NCBI GenBank assembly: GCA_951799425.1
Contig: OX637391.1
Span: 46,719,069 to 46,783,068 of the forward strand
DNA from: Ilex aquifolium
Lineage: Eukaryota; Streptophyta; Magnoliopsida; Aquifoliales; Aquifoliaceae
Direction of reading: 5' to 3'
Length of the DNA stretch: 64,000 nt
Shown: piece after piece, positions 24,250-37,500 of the stretch
Layout: each line of letters starts with the position of its first letter
Position numbering within the stretch: the stretch's first letter is position 1
Notes under the pieces: model-generated
What the model was told of the DNA's origin: nothing
Databases searched by the model: none
Seen by the model: the letters and a program-made list of their open reading frames with translations, nothing else
Made by a program: the position numbers and the translations under genes

Positions 24250-25690
24250 AGTCTAGTTAAATTTTAAAATCATGTTGTATGATCCGGTCTTGCAATAGTA
24301 GTTATAGGTGGGGGAGTTAAAGTGATAGGTTGACACACGAATCTAATGCTAATATCTCAATAGGATGAGTGAGACAGATAATTGGGATAAAAAGACTCAA
24401 ACTGTTTATTGACTGATCGGACAAATCTCTAGGCAAAAGATTTCTCGGGTGGGCAGAGTCAATGAAGATTCCGACCAGTTGAATTGTATTTGTTAGACAA
24501 GTATTTGTACATTAGGGGTGACAACCTTCGGAATGCTAAGGCCTGCCCGTGACTATCTCTGTCTAGTGGTCAACGTCGTACATGAAAGTTATATTTTGCT
24601 GCAACCACCTCTGCTACATCTATACAGAGGATCGTGTGTTGTGCGTTAGGTGACCCAAACATTAATTACTCAAAAAATATGATGTTTCATCGAATACAAT
24701 CTAGACTTAGTCCTCAAGGGAGGAGCACACTGTCTGGTGTAAGGGTGACTTCTGAGGTGAGATGTGACGGGTGGGTCACCACGAGCCATCATGACCGTGA
24801 AGGGGCCATTGTCGTATTGCCCCCTACACACGCATACTGCGGAGCCTCCTCTGCCCTCGGAACCGTATCTGAGGTACGCACCATAATACTTGCTCAAGGA
24901 ACTTTGCATAGTACTAGTCTTTTAGCCACCAATCTACCTGTCCCAATATCTCATATGTTAGTTCGGACTATTGACCCCTTGTATCTCATGAATCTCTCCA
25001 GATCTTAGACAAACACAACCTAGTGAGTAGTGAGTCATACACTCGAAATTCCTACTCAAAAACTATTGAAGCCCTAACTGAGGCTGAGGTTGACAGTCAT
25101 GCTAATCCATCCACGCCAATTAGTTCTCACTTGAGGAGAGTCATACTACCTTATCTTAAGGCATGAGCTTTTTCTCTCAATCTCTTAGGCCAATCAAACA
25201 ATGGTGTACCACATATTAACTCTAACACTGGGGGGCATCCAATGGGTTTTTGGTGTTCTCTAAAGGGTCTTGTCCTGGAAGTGTTCCCCTCGAGGATTTA
25301 CTAGGGATGTATTTTTCACTATTCGAGTGACCCCAACCATAGGCATTTACTTCCACGGCAGGGGAGACAGACTAGCTATGTTGCACCAAGAGTGCCCCTA
25401 AATGCTTGTGGTGGTGCTCTTGTTTTGTAGATGAAGATCCTATATTCCACAGGTAAAAGTGTGTTTGTCATGCCATATCGAGTTATGGTCATCTTGGTGA
25501 GGGGGCATGTCTCGTCTTCCCGCGTTGCTGCCACTTTACCGCAGCATTATCTATGCCTTGAGGGTAAAGTTATTGTTACTCAAGCGAGGAGTCTGGTCCT
25601 GCCACGTAAGTTCGCCAGCTCTCCCTCGACTTACCATGTGTCTGCTTGTGGTTAACCCGCGTATCAAGGTTTTTATGGGCTACTATAGCA
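24250..25690. repeat. Non-coding, GC-richer dispersed repeat, class unknown
   Basis: The base composition is clearly higher in G and C than the flanks. Long CCCC and GGGG runs occur (GGGTGGGTCACC, TTGCCCCCTACAC), and the longest open frame (124 codons) resembles nothing. The style is that of a retrotransposon LTR or large non-autonomous derivative, but no second copy, primer site or clear end was found. Confidence 0.35.
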
Positions 25691-25886
25691 ATTAGTTTAT
25701 CCTGTACTATAATATCAAATAACACCGCATACAGTATACAAATTAATCCCATTTAATAGGTGGTATAAAAACAATCCTGATTGGAATTAAGACTAAAATT
25801 AACTAAAGTGCCCCTGACTTGGTTTTGGATGAGATTGGATTTAAGGTTTTTTTCGTCTCATGCAATTATATATTATGTAGTAATTG

Positions 25887-28100
25887 TGACACCCCAAATT
25901 CCATCATTTAGGCGTTACCTATCTACAAACCATGAAACCATGAGAGCAACTAAAAATCATCCAAACATATAGCAAAACCATTCACCATTCATCATAGATA
26001 AATAAAATTCCCAAAACTAACCAAAGTAAATTTCTCAAAGCTTATATACAAAACATCTAAATAATACAATTTTTCAAAATAAGCTACTAACTACTAAATT
26101 CTTATGACATCACCAAATAATTAATTCAAAATTAATCAATTGTAGAAATAACTCTAAGCCTCACCACTGGGATCACCATCTTGATCAACTATGGTCTCAA
26201 TATTCACCTGCTCATTCAATTCAACGTCCTCCTTTGTGCCAAAATCTGTAAATGTTGTTGTAGGAGGTGAGCAAAAGTTCGTAGGAAATCCCTCTCAAAT
26301 CCAACAAGGTTTTTAAAGTATAAAATTGGGAAGTCTCTTTTGAAAAATAGAATATATAACTTTTAGAAGTAAAACAATATCAGTTGTAACGATCTCAAGT
26401 TTACGAACCACATTAATTCAATAACATAAGTAAACATTTAGGAATTAGAATAAATAAAGAATAATTTAGTAAACATCATCTCAAGTGTCTCATATCTGTT
26501 GATTGCTTCTCAGAAATCTACACAATAAACCTACCTCGTTCACCCACCACAAACACAAACAATCTAAATCATTACCTAGAGGGTCACATCACAAACAAAA
26601 CTTTAGGAAGGGTGTTCACCATCTCATACGACATTGACGAATCTATTCCCAATAAAGGTATATCATCCCTCAGTCTCGGACATAAGTGAACAATAGTAGT
26701 TGACCTCTCCAGGAAACAACCCCTTACAAATGTCAGGCAACCATCTCTACCCACTAGGATAAACTAACATCTAATACTTTATGAAAGCTTTCAAAGGCAA
26801 TCCAAGTCCGTCACACCCAAACCATACAAAAGATAAGAACCACAATTAATCCAATTTTACAATTCTCAAAGTACAAGAATAAAAGAATTAAAATATGCAA
26901 GAGATTGTATCAAGAAAGTCTTCATAATTGCAATATCAAGATCTCTACGGTTTTGCCAAAAATCTCAATTTCTTAGAAATAAAATAAGTATTTGAGTATT
27001 AACATGATTTAGTCAAGAAGTAGAAGTTAGAAATCAAGAATCAATGAGTTTTTTGCATAAAAGCTCGTATTTAGCAAAACTAGGGTTGTGGAAATCAAGA
27101 ACGAGTAAACCTTGTATAAAAACATGTATTTTCTTCAAGCACGATTCATAAGTTTTCAACAAAACCAAAACAAGATGCATTTATATCATAATAATACTAT
27201 TTAAGAGTAAAAACATATATAAATATTATTTCTAGCCTCAATGAAAGAATACAAGAAGAATCCCCTATCTCAATCCAATGTTTGAAGATAACCCTAGCGT
27301 GTTTGAATCAATACTGACGCGAGAATCCTTCCCGTTCCTTCTCTTTTACTTCTTCTCAAGCTCTCTTGGATTTTCTAAGGTGAATAACAATTGAAAACAG
27401 ACCTAGGGTCGTTCCTTAGGTATTTATAATGTCAAAAGTGGAGAAAACGTTCAATATAGGCCGAGACAGACAATCTCTGTCTCGTGCGTCCATACACGTG
27501 TTTTGTTCCGTCCAGACATGTCTTTTCCGCAAACTTTCTACCTAATGCGTCTTGATGCAGGTAACCTTCCATCCTAGACTTTTATCTCGATTTGAACCTA
27601 GTTAGAAGCCGATTCAGGAAATTTTCATGAAATATACTTTTGCAGCTCTTAAAGTCTAGTTTTTACTGTCCAAACATCAAGTCAATTAGACAATCGGGTC
27701 AAAAGTTATGGCTAAATATTCAAGTAGTGTCAAATTCTTTTCTACCCAAATTCTCACCGAAATGAGTTTTAACTCTGGAATACTTCCAAACTCTTAATAC
27801 ATCTCATATCACCTATCCCAAGTTTTCTCAACCTTCTAGATCTATTTTTGATTTTATTTTCCTCTAAATATGTTCAAAACTTAACTAAATTCATTTCTCC
27901 TCAGAGTGACCATCTCTAAGCTTAACTTTTCTCAACATATCTAAACTATTTCTACAATCACCACCTACCTAGTTTATCCATTCTTAATTCATTCTATGTA
28001 AACACAATACATCATAATTTAATATAATTCAAATAATTGCATGTGTTTTTTCATTAATCTCTAATCTAAATATAGAACTAATATCATAATAATAGAGTCA
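25887..28100 (-). repeat. Probable Gypsy solo LTR
   Basis: The left edge, TGACACCCCAAATTCC, is the reverse complement of the GGAATTTGGGGTGTCA 3' end typical of large plant Gypsy (Tekay-like) LTRs. On the minus strand a TATA-like TTATAAATACC lies near 27420 and the sequence after it is transcript-leader-like (CTTGAGAAGAAG). There is no coding sequence. The right border is uncertain. Only one copy is present and no internal domain adjoins it, hence solo LTR. TAATTG occurs before the left edge (25881-25886) and near 28034-28039, but such a word is too common to prove a target duplication. Confidence 0.45.
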
Positions 28101-28298
28101 CATCTTATCCTATACTGAATCAAATGATATGCATGGATAAGATAAAATGGTAAATCGATTATTAGAGTTGGTATGAATTGAATTGGAATCAATTGTTCAA
28201 TCTCATCTGTTATAGTAGAATCAAATACTCCATAGTATTTGTTATCGAATTATAATATCACTTACTAGTAATACCATAGTTTCACTATTGTACTGTGT

Positions 28299-28634
28299 TG
28301 TGATTTGTGTGTGTGATGAACAATCAATGAAACAGAATAATAGAAAAAGAACACAAGAATTTACGTGGTTCGGCAACATGCCTACATCCATGATCCTAAA
28401 GTTGCTGCCTTGTTTTTATTTCACACTGAATTAGGGTTATAACTTAACTTATATATGTTACCACCCTAATTAGCGCATCCCGAAGGCATGTGCTAATCCA
28501 TATTGCGGGGGCTACGCGCCCCGCACCTCCCGCTTGTCTTCGACCTGGTAGTAATTCGAATCCGCTAGATAGTCATAATCTTCTTGGCCTGGTGTAACTC
28601 TCCATACACTGAATATGAGCCACCTATCCCAAAA
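28299..28634 (-). repeat. 3' LTR of Copia element 2 (minus-strand element)
   Basis: It is colinear with 32627-32963: both contain TTACGTGGTTCG near one end, CCCTAATTA in the middle and a GC-rich block (GCGGGGGCTACGCGCCCC here). Divergence is moderate, with indels in the GC-rich block. No shared 5-bp target duplication was seen. Confidence 0.85.
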
Positions 28635-28645
28635 ATCTCCACCTT
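28635..28645 (-). other. Polypurine tract, Copia element 2
   Basis: On the minus strand AAGGTGGAGAT abuts the 3' LTR, as in TNT1-like elements. Confidence 0.7.
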
Positions 28646-28703
28646 GGTGAATATTCACCCTTCAAGAGATAGTATAACACTGAACAACTTCACCTAAAAA
28701 AAT

Positions 28704-28844
28704 CAATAGGCCGAGAATTCCCCTCACTAGCAACTGGAAACATTTATCAAGTTCAAGCAATGCTTGCACTTATCGATAGGCCGAGAATTCCCCCTCACTA
28801 GCAACTAGAAACATTTATCAAGTTCAAGCAATGGTTGCACTTAT
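28704..28844. repeat. Two tandem copies of a 70-71 bp unit
   Basis: Copies at 28704-28773 and 28774-28844 share AATAGGCCGAGAATTCCCC-type starts and run to GGTTGCACTTAT-type ends, with about 4-5 differences. The repeat lies between the end of the RNase H region and the polypurine tract of Copia element 2. Confidence 0.85.
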
Positions 28845-31800
28845 ATGACGTAATAGGCTTGTAAGCATATCTGCTGCATTATTAGATGTGTGAACCTTCT
28901 CAAGTATCACCACTCCAGTAGCAAGAAACTCCCTAATCTTTTGAAACCTCACATATATATGCTTGGTTCTGGAATGATACACTTGGTTCTTTGCCAAGTA
29001 AATGCCACTCTGGTTGTCACAATGAAACATGATTCCTTCTTGATTTATTCCAAGCTCCTTGACTAGCCCTTTCAACCATAGTGCTTCTTTGGCAGCTTCA
29101 GTAATTGCCATATACTCTGCCTCAGATATGGACAGCGCTACAAGTGACTGAATTGTGGATATCCAACATATAGGTCCACCTGCTAGTGTAAAAACATAGC
29201 CTGTGTGGGATTTTTTGTCATCAGGGTCACCTGCATAATCTGTATCCACATATCACTTAACTGAAACAACATCATGTCGCTTCTCAAATATGATACCACA
29301 ATCAACTGTACCCCTCAAGTACCTGAAAATTCATTTTATAACCTTCCAATGCTCTCTGCCAGGATTTGTCATGTACTTGCTCACCATACTCACTATATGA
29401 CCCAAATCTGGTATGGTACACACCATAGCATACATCAAACACCCTATTGCACTTGCATAGGGCACCTTTGACATATCAACAATTTCTTCATCTGTCTTCG
29501 GGCACTGACTGGTAAACAATCTGAAGTGATTCGTCTATGGTGTACTCACTGGTTTTGCATTGTCCATGTTAAACATGTTTAACACTTTTTTCACATAATC
29601 CTTCTAAGACAACCATAACTTCCTGGATTCTCTATCCCGACGAATCTTCATGCCAAGAATCTTCTTAGCAGCCCCCAAGTCTTTCATGTCAAACTTCTTG
29701 CTCAACAAAGACTTTAACATGTGTACCTCAACCATGCTCTTAGCAGTAATCAACATATCATCCACATATAACATCAAGAAAATATACGTACCATCATCAA
29801 GAACTCTGCAGTAAGCACAACAATCATAATCACATTAACTGTAGCCAATCTGAAACATGTAAGAATCGAACATCTTATACCATTGACTCAGAGACTGCTT
29901 GAGCCCATAAAATGACTTCTTCAGCCTACAAACAAGGTGCATTGATCCTAGTTCCTCGAACCCTTCAGGTTAGTTTATGTAAATCTGCTCCTCCAAATCA
30001 CCATGCAGGAAAATAGTCTTCCCATCCAACTGCTCCAACTCCAAATCCTAACTAGTTACCAATGCCAACATCACCCTGATAGAGGTGTCCGACCACAGAA
30101 GAGAAAACTTCATCATAATCCACTCATTTCCTCTGTGAGTAACCCTTTGCTACTAGTCGAGCTTTGTACCTATTCACTTCCTTTTCTAATATTGCTTCTT
30201 TCTTTCTGTATACCCACTTACAACCCAGTCTCACCCCATCTAGGAGTTCTTATACAATGATTCAACTTCTTCCATCATGGCCTCCGTCCATCTACCTTTC
30301 TCCTGGCTATTTGCTGCCTCTTGAAAAGTAGTCAGATCACCACTACTAGTATAAGTGCATAAGAAACTAGGTCTTCAAAATCATACCTTGTAGGTGGTCT
30401 GATAGTGCGTCAGGGTTTCTATGTAACAGAAATGTGATGCTCTTAGTTTCCTGAACTAGAACCATATGACCTCTGAATGAGATTGTTACTATTAGAACCA
30501 TCTAACTCCATTTGCACCACTTGCCCCTTACTGTTATCTGTTTCACCTTTTCATCCTCCTGAAATGCCTTGAGCGTGAACACTTCATCAAACACTACATC
30601 TCTGCTGATCACCAACTTCTTAGACTCGAGGTCCCAAAATTTGTACCCTTTCACACCTTTTTAATAGCCAAGAAAAATACACTTCTTGAACTTTGGATCA
30701 AGTTTTGACCTCTCATTACTAGACACATGCACATCTAGTACTACTCGTGGCGACTTGTTGATGACATAACAAGCCATACTTACTACTTCTGCCCAAAAAC
30801 TCTTAGGAAGCCCTACACTCAGTCTCATACATCTCCCTCTTTTTGCAATAGTTATGTTTACCTTTTCTAAGACATCATTCTGTTGTGGTGTCTTCCGAAT
30901 TGTAAAATGTCGCTGAATACCCTGTTCCTCACAAATTTTTTTTAAAAACTTTGAATCTGTGTACTCTGTACCATTATCTAGCCTGAGATATTTAATTTTC
31001 CTCCCTGTCTAATTCTCAACTTCAGCTTTCCATAATTTGAACTTGGCAAAAGTTTCAGATTTATGAAGTAAACCTAGACTTTTCGAGAAAAGTCATCTAT
31101 GAAACTGACGAAGTACTGAGATCCAACCTTTGACCGCTCCCTGACTGACCCCCAAACATCAGAATGCACATAATCAAGAAAACATTTTGTCTTGTGCTGA
31201 CCTATCTTGAATTGCACCCTACACTATTTCCCAAGGATATAATACTTACATAAATCCAGCTTGCATGATTTTAAACCCTTCAACAAATTTCTCTTGTGAA
31301 GTTTCAGCATGCCCCGCTCACCTATATGCCCCAAACGCATATGTCATAGGAGTGCATCATTTGTCTCAGACTCTGCTGCAGCAACTCCACCTACTACTGT
31401 ACTCTCTAACAGCTTGTAGATGTTACTGGTAATTTTCTTACCCTTTATCACTACCATAGCCCCCTTCATGACCTTTATGACTCCACCTTCTGACCTATAA
31501 CTATGGCCATTTGAGTCTAGAATACGCAACGAGACTAGGTTCTTCGTCAATTCTGGGACATGCCTAACATCACATAAAGTTCTCACAATATCATCAAACA
31601 TTTAATTCTAACAGTGCCTATTCCGATGACCTTGCATGATGCATCATTATCCATCAAAACAAACCAAGAATTAACCGACCGATAAGTGTAACCGACCAAC
31701 ACATGTGATATGAACAAGTAGAATCTAATATCCATGAATCAACTAAACGATAAAAAATACTTGATGAAACAGATAATATATCACTGTCATCATAATCTGA
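28824..31800 (-). pseudogene. Copia element 2 pol (TNT1-like), decayed
   Basis: Read on the minus strand. Near 31600-31344 is the pre-integrase region (DVRHVPELTKNLVSLRILDS). Integrase follows at about 31250-30800, then RT with MLYVDDMLITAKS near 29770 and LGMKI downstream, and RNase H at 29249-28824 (DTDYAGDPDDKKSHTGYVF, SEAEYMAITEAAKEALWL, FHCDNQSGIYLAKN). The sequence matches the TNT1-like type of plant Copia polyprotein. It is broken by several stops and frameshifts (for example near 29255, 29535 and 29985). Confidence 0.85.
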
Positions 31801-31849
31801 ACTACTCTCTGCAACGCTTACTGAGTTTGAACTCCCTTAATTCTTCTTA

Positions 31850-32622
31850 CTATCTCCCTATTTTAATTTGGGACACTCGTTCTTGTAATGTCCCATCTGA
31901 TGGCACTTGAAGCACTTGATGTTCTTCTTGTTATTTCCATTGTACTTCGACCTTGAATTCTTTTTATCTGAACCTCTCTCATTCTTTCTACTACAATCCT
32001 GGTTACCCTTTATCTTGAGAACCATCACTGTTGCTCAATCTTCGTTGGTTGTAACCCAACAAGGCCATTGTGACTTCATCTAATTCTAGGGTTTCTTCAT
32101 AATAGAGTGGTTACCATATGTTTGTATGAAAGAGGGAGAGACACTAATAACATCAGTGTCATATCTTCATCTTCAAACTTCACACTAAGCCTTAATAAAT
32201 TGCTGATAATTTGAATAAAAGTATTGATGTGTTGAACCAAATCTATATCTTCCATCATCTTTAGCCCATATAACTTCTATTTTAGGAACAATTTGTTCGT
32301 TAGGGATTTTGACATATACCAGCTCTCCAGTTTTAGCCACACAGTCGCTGGAGAAGCTTCATCCATGATGTGGTACATAACCTCGGCTGTCAAACAAAGT
32401 CGAATTGTTCTAACTGCTCGAGCCTCGAGTTCTTCCTAGTCGAAATCGGTCATACCCACTGGTTTTCTTCCCGATTAACGCCTTCGCCATCCCTTGTTGT
32501 GCCAATAGGTCCTTCACCCTTCGTTGACATAATCCAAAATTCCTAGAACCATCAATTTTCATCACCTCGAATTTTACAACCGAAGAATTCACCATCATCA
32601 TTAAACAAGGCTCTGATACCAA
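31850..32622 (-). pseudogene. Copia element 2 gag, decayed
   Basis: The minus-strand reading starts MMVNSSVVKFEVMKIDGSRN (from about 32602), the typical start of TNT1-like gag, then frameshifts. A zinc knuckle, KCFKCHQMGHYKNECPK, lies at about 31915-31865 with its C-C-H-C residues intact. Confidence 0.82.
32610..32621 (-). other. Primer-binding site, Copia element 2
   Basis: On the minus strand it reads TGGTATCAGAGC, the initiator-Met tRNA complement. It lies a few bases inside the 5' LTR. Confidence 0.82.
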
Positions 32623-32626
32623 TTAT

Positions 32627-32963
32627 TGTGATTTGTGTGCTCATCAATCAATGAAACAGAATAATATAAGAAGAACATAAGAATTTACGTGGTTCGACAA
32701 CTTGCCTATCTCTATGATTCTAGAGCGGCTACCTTGTTTTTAGTCCACACTAAATTAGGGTTACAATTTAACTTATATATGTCACAACCCTAATTAAGGC
32801 ATTCCGAAGGCACGTGCTACTCCATACCGCGGGGGGCTACGCCCACCCGCACCCCCACGGTTTATCTTCGACCCAATAGTAATTCGGATCTATTAGATAG
32901 CCATAATCTCCTTGGGCTTGGTGTTAATCTCCATACTCTGAATATGAGTCACCTATCCCAACA
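32627..32963 (-). repeat. 5' LTR of Copia element 2
   Basis: On the minus strand it begins TGTTGGGATAGGTGACTC and ends beside the primer-binding site. It pairs with 28299-28634. Confidence 0.85.
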
Positions 32964-33635
32964 TATTAAATATTTTAATAGCAAGTAATTATGAAGGTAA
33001 AATATTCATAGATAATTCCTACACTTTCTATTTTTCTACCTAGAGAAGAATTGGAATTATGTTAGAAAAGATTCACAGATAATTCAAGCACTAGCTATTT
33101 TCCTACCTAGAAAAGCATTGGAATTATGTTAGACCATGTAGATAAAAAATAGAATTGACGATACCAACTACTACATCAATAATACTATTTAAACTTAATT
33201 TATTGACCTGATTTGAACTTAATATTGGAAACCATTGTTGATTTAATGACTTGTTATTGATTATAGTGAAAATTGGTAAAAAGTACATTTTTCATTATTT
33301 TTTGTAATAAGCCCAAGCATGCTTATTTTAAGGCTTCAAGTACACCTTTGAATAAACTATCAGTTGTTAGGTTCAAACTAGTTGTGTCTATTTTTTGTAA
33401 TGACGGAAATACACTGAAGAGGAATTCATGCTTGAATCTGAGAAGATTTGGGTCTTATTGTTCTCTCTTTCTTCTCTTATTCTCACTTTTCTACAATCCA
33501 ATCGCATCAAGTTTGTTCTTTATCTCTCCTCTCCAATGGTGGTTTTGTAGTCTCTGCTCGGTCTATAGTGCTTGCGACCACCCAGAGCACTGGTGGTGGA
33601 CGACGTCTTCCGTAAAGGGGTATATGCATTTATGT
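32964..33635. other. Intergenic between Copia element 2 and the RTE fragment
   Basis: A local near-duplicate (GATAATTC...TTTTCTACCTAGA and similar, about 33013-33115) is visible. A 160-codon open frame at 33273-33755 runs into the LINE fragment and resembles nothing, so it is not called. Confidence 0.4.
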
Positions 33636-33651
33636 ATATATAGGATTTATA

Positions 33652-34054
33652 AACAAAATCAAACCAAGTCTTATGTCCCAATCATTTGGGGTTGGATTTA
33701 TGAGTCCGTCTTCACCATTCATTTCGTTCATGCGCTATACGCTCATTTAAGTTAAATATTTTCATATGTTTTTTTATTATTCCGTTCAATGTTAATTAAA
33801 GTATATCCTTACTTCTAGTACCATTAAGATAAATTCTACCTCTTTTTCGAATCGGTGCCTCTATTGGCCTCTGTTGAACATGACCAAATTATCTTAATCT
33901 ATTCTCTCTTAACTTATCATCAATTGGAGCTACTCCTACCATTTTTCTAATACGGCCATTTCGTATTCTATCATTTCTAGTTTTTTCACACATCTACCTT
34001 AACATTCTCATTTCTGCTACACTCATTTTGTCAGTGTGTTGTTTCCTAGTTGCA
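33652..34054 (-). mobile_element. 5'-truncated RTE-type LINE with 16-bp target duplication
   Basis: Flanks are a perfect 16-bp direct repeat, ATATATAGGATTTATA (33636-33651 and 34055-34070). On the minus strand the insert reads, in a single frame, the C-terminal end of plant RTE-type reverse transcriptases: KMSVAEMRMLR, then NDRIRNGRIRKMVGVAPI, then FGHVQ and RPIEAPIRKRGR, and near the end NERIAHERNEW. About five TGG-type codons have become stops. The 3' end finishes in GATTTTGTT rather than a poly(A) tail, fitting RTE elements. It is a dead-on-arrival copy, 403 bp. Confidence 0.9.
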
Positions 34055-34070
34055 ATATATAGGATTTATA

Positions 34071-34571
34071 TATTTGTAATATGCTTTATAGTTTACACAA
34101 CGCATAAAAATAAAGGATTATGAATTCTTGATACACAACTTCTTAGATGTCAGCGAGTATCTAAGATGAGAAAGGTTCCTCCAAATGCAATTCTTTTTTT
34201 TCCTTTTTCTTTGTGTGGGGGGTTTGTAGGACTAAGATTCAAGGATATGTTTAACTGACAATTTTTTTACATACACGTCTCCTGTCCTTAATAAATTATC
34301 AGACAATTTCGTTAACAACCAAATATTCCATTGTTATGTTAATATGAAATATAGGATTTAGTTACGGTATTAAAAAAAAAAAAATACCATATCTCCTTTT
34401 TTGTTCATCAAAATTGTGACATGGGTAAAAATTTTTTATATATTATTTTGTTTTATTTTATTTTATTATTTTAATGATCAACTATTACAAACAAATCAAA
34501 ATAAAATCTATGTTAATGAATTTGTTTTGATATAATACTAACAATTACTTTTTGATATCATATTGTTATCT
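34071..34571. other. AT-rich spacer, possible remnant of a Gypsy 3' end
   Basis: This lies beyond the end of the minus-strand Gypsy coding region. No match to the sequence expected of its other LTR (right of 39238) was found, so the 3' LTR seems lost or unrecognisable. Confidence 0.35.
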
Positions 34572-37500
34572 TTAAATACATAAAGTACCTTGTAGCTGAC
34601 CTAGAAATATATCCTCTGTGGTATCTTTCTTCATTTTTTTTTTTGTCATCCCTGTGATGGCTTTCTGGTAACCTCCATGTCGTGTGGACATTACAACATC
34701 CTCTAAAATGGCTTCAATCTCTTCACGTGGAGCAGGATGTGTTGGTAATTTAGGCATGGGCAGACTTCCTGTTGAATCATCTTGATGGCCTTCGTACAGT
34801 TGTAGGTCTTCTACATGGACAATGGGACTTATTTGCAAGTTCGAAGGAAGTTCCAATAGATAAGCATTAGAGCCCAATCTTTTCAGGACTTTAAAAGGGC
34901 CCATGCGCCGAGGATGAAGTTTGTGATAAGTGTCCTTTAGAAACCGTTTAGATCTCAAACGTAACATCACCCTATCACATTCGTAAAACTCAACCAATCG
35001 TTTATGTAAATCTTCCCATTGCTTGTAAAGATTAGTATTGGTAGCCAATTTGCATCTGACCTCCTCATGAACAGATTGAATGTGTTGCACGAAATCCTCT
35101 CCACATTAACTAGTCCAACAATTAAGAGGGAGAGGAAGAAGATCAACGGGTTGTCGCGGTCTTGTGCCCAATACTGCTTTAAATGAGGATATGTCAATAC
35201 TCCGATTGGTGGAACTGTTAAAAGAAAACTCCGCATGAGGCAAAATTAAATCCCATGATCTGATATAATCACAACAAGTTATCCAAACTACGATTTACTA
35301 CCTCCGTTTTCCCATTCGTTTGGGGATGGAATGCACTTGAAAATTTTAGTTTTGTGGCTAGCCTTGCCCATAATGTTTTCAAAAAAGTAACTTACAAACT
35401 TTACATCCCTGTCAGATACAATACGTAGAAGCAAGCCATGAAAACACACTACCTTTTTTAAAAATAATCCTGTAACTCGTGAAGCATCAAATATTTTTGA
35501 ACATGGCACAAAATGAGCCATTTTTGAGAACCTGTTGACAATAACAAAAATAGAGTCATGGCCTCTTACATTTTTTGGGAGGCCCAATATGAAGTCCATA
35601 CTTAAATCTTCCTAGGGAGCAGTCGACAATGGTAGGGGTGTATAGAGTCTTGCGTTGGTTTTGGTTCCCTTAGCTAGTTGACATATGTTACAAGTCTTTA
35701 TGACTTTTGCCACATCACGCCTCAATGAAGGCCAAAAAAATCGATCTTCCACCAAAGAAATTGGCTTGTCACGTCTAAAATGCCCCTTCAACCCTCCACC
35801 ATGTAGTTCACGGACCAAATGCTCACGTAATGAAGACTGAGGAATACATAGCTGGGTGCGACGAAAAATAAATTCATCGTGCAGAGAGAATTCCGTGAGC
35901 TTAGAATTGTTAGGATAAGATAACTCCAAATAAATCTCCTTGAAATAAGGATCTGCAACATATAGAGATTTAACTTCATCGAATCCAATAATGGTAAAGG
36001 ATAGAGTAATTAAGATGTGTCTTTCTACTTAGAGCATCTGCTACCTGGTTCTTCACTCTCGATTTGTTCTTTACAAAAAAATTGAATTGTTGTAAGAAAT
36101 CCACCCATTTGACATGTCAAGCATTAAGTTTCTTCTAAGATTGTATATGCCTCAAGGAATCATGGTCTGTATATAACACAAATTCTTTGTGTAGCAGATA
36201 ATGTCTTCAGTGTTTGAGTGGCTGCATAATTACATAAAAGTCAATATCGTAAGTGGAATACCTGTATTTAGCCTCATTAAGTTTTTCACTATAATAGGCA
36301 ACAGGGTGACCAAGTTGGTTGAGAACTCCTCCAATCCCCACGTGTGAATCATCACAGGCAATTTCAAACACCTCCTCAAAATTTGTAAGTCGTAGAATTG
36401 GTGCATTAGTCAACTTCTTCTTTACTTTAGAAAATGCATGTGTTGCTGCAAGAGACCAATTAAAAGGGCCATATTTAGTGCATTCGGTTATTGGAGCCAT
36501 GAGGGAGCTAAAATTTATGATAAATCGCCTATAGAAAGTTGCCAATCCATGAAAACTTCTCATTTCATGAATATTAGTGGGAATTGGCTGATCGCCTTAA
36601 TTTTCTCTAGGTCCACAGCAACGCCCTGATCAGAAACAATAAAACCCAAAAAAGATACTCGTGTGGTTGCGAGCGAGCATTTTTTTAGGTTTATGTAAAA
36701 CTTCTCCAATCGTAACACACTTAAAATTTGTCGAAGATGACTTTTATGCTCTTCCTTGTCTTTGCTAAAAATAAAAATGTCGTCAAAATAAACAACCACA
36801 AATTTACCTCTGAAAGATCGAAGAATTTGAGTCATCACCCTCATGAGTACTAGGCGCGTTAGTTAGTCCGAAAGGCATAATCAACCATTCATAGAGGCCG
36901 TCCTTCGTTTTAAAAGCTGTCTTCCATTCATCTCCTTCTTGAATCCTTATTTGATGATAATTGCAGTGTAAATCAATCTTTGAAATATTTTCGCCCCATG
37001 TAAAAGATCCAACATGTCATCAAGGCAAGGGGTGGGGAATCTATATTTGATTGTGATTTTTTTGATTGCGCAGTTGTCAACACACATCAGCCATAAGCCA
37101 TCTTTCTTCGATGTGAGCAAAGCGGATACACAAGGACTCAAGCTTTCGCGGATGGATCCTTTGCTAAGTAAGTCTTAGACTTGGCGACTCAGCTCCTCGT
37201 GCTCCTTTAGGTTGTGTTTGTCAGATGGAAGATTTGGAAGATTTGACCCTAGGATAAGGTATATTACGTGTTGTATGTCACACATCGGTGGAAGAGAATT
37301 TGGTAATTCCGCAAGGGCTACATCAGAAATCCTCCAAGATAGAGACAAAGTCCAGAGGAATTTTTGTATCTTGTAATAAGGTTGCTTCCTTTTGTGAATA
37401 AAATGTAGATAAGTCCACATTCACGGCTTTCCTAGAACTTTCAAACTGATAAGGCTTGAGATTGGGGCCCACATGCAGATTTATAAAAATATGTTATCTT

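Noticed and set aside
24634-25008. 124-codon plus-strand open frame in the GC-richer block
   Set aside because: It is overlapped by an open frame on the other strand, and the composition explains both; no recognisable protein.
33273-33755. 160-codon plus-strand open frame
   Set aside because: It runs into the minus-strand RTE fragment and crosses its target duplication; no motif is present.
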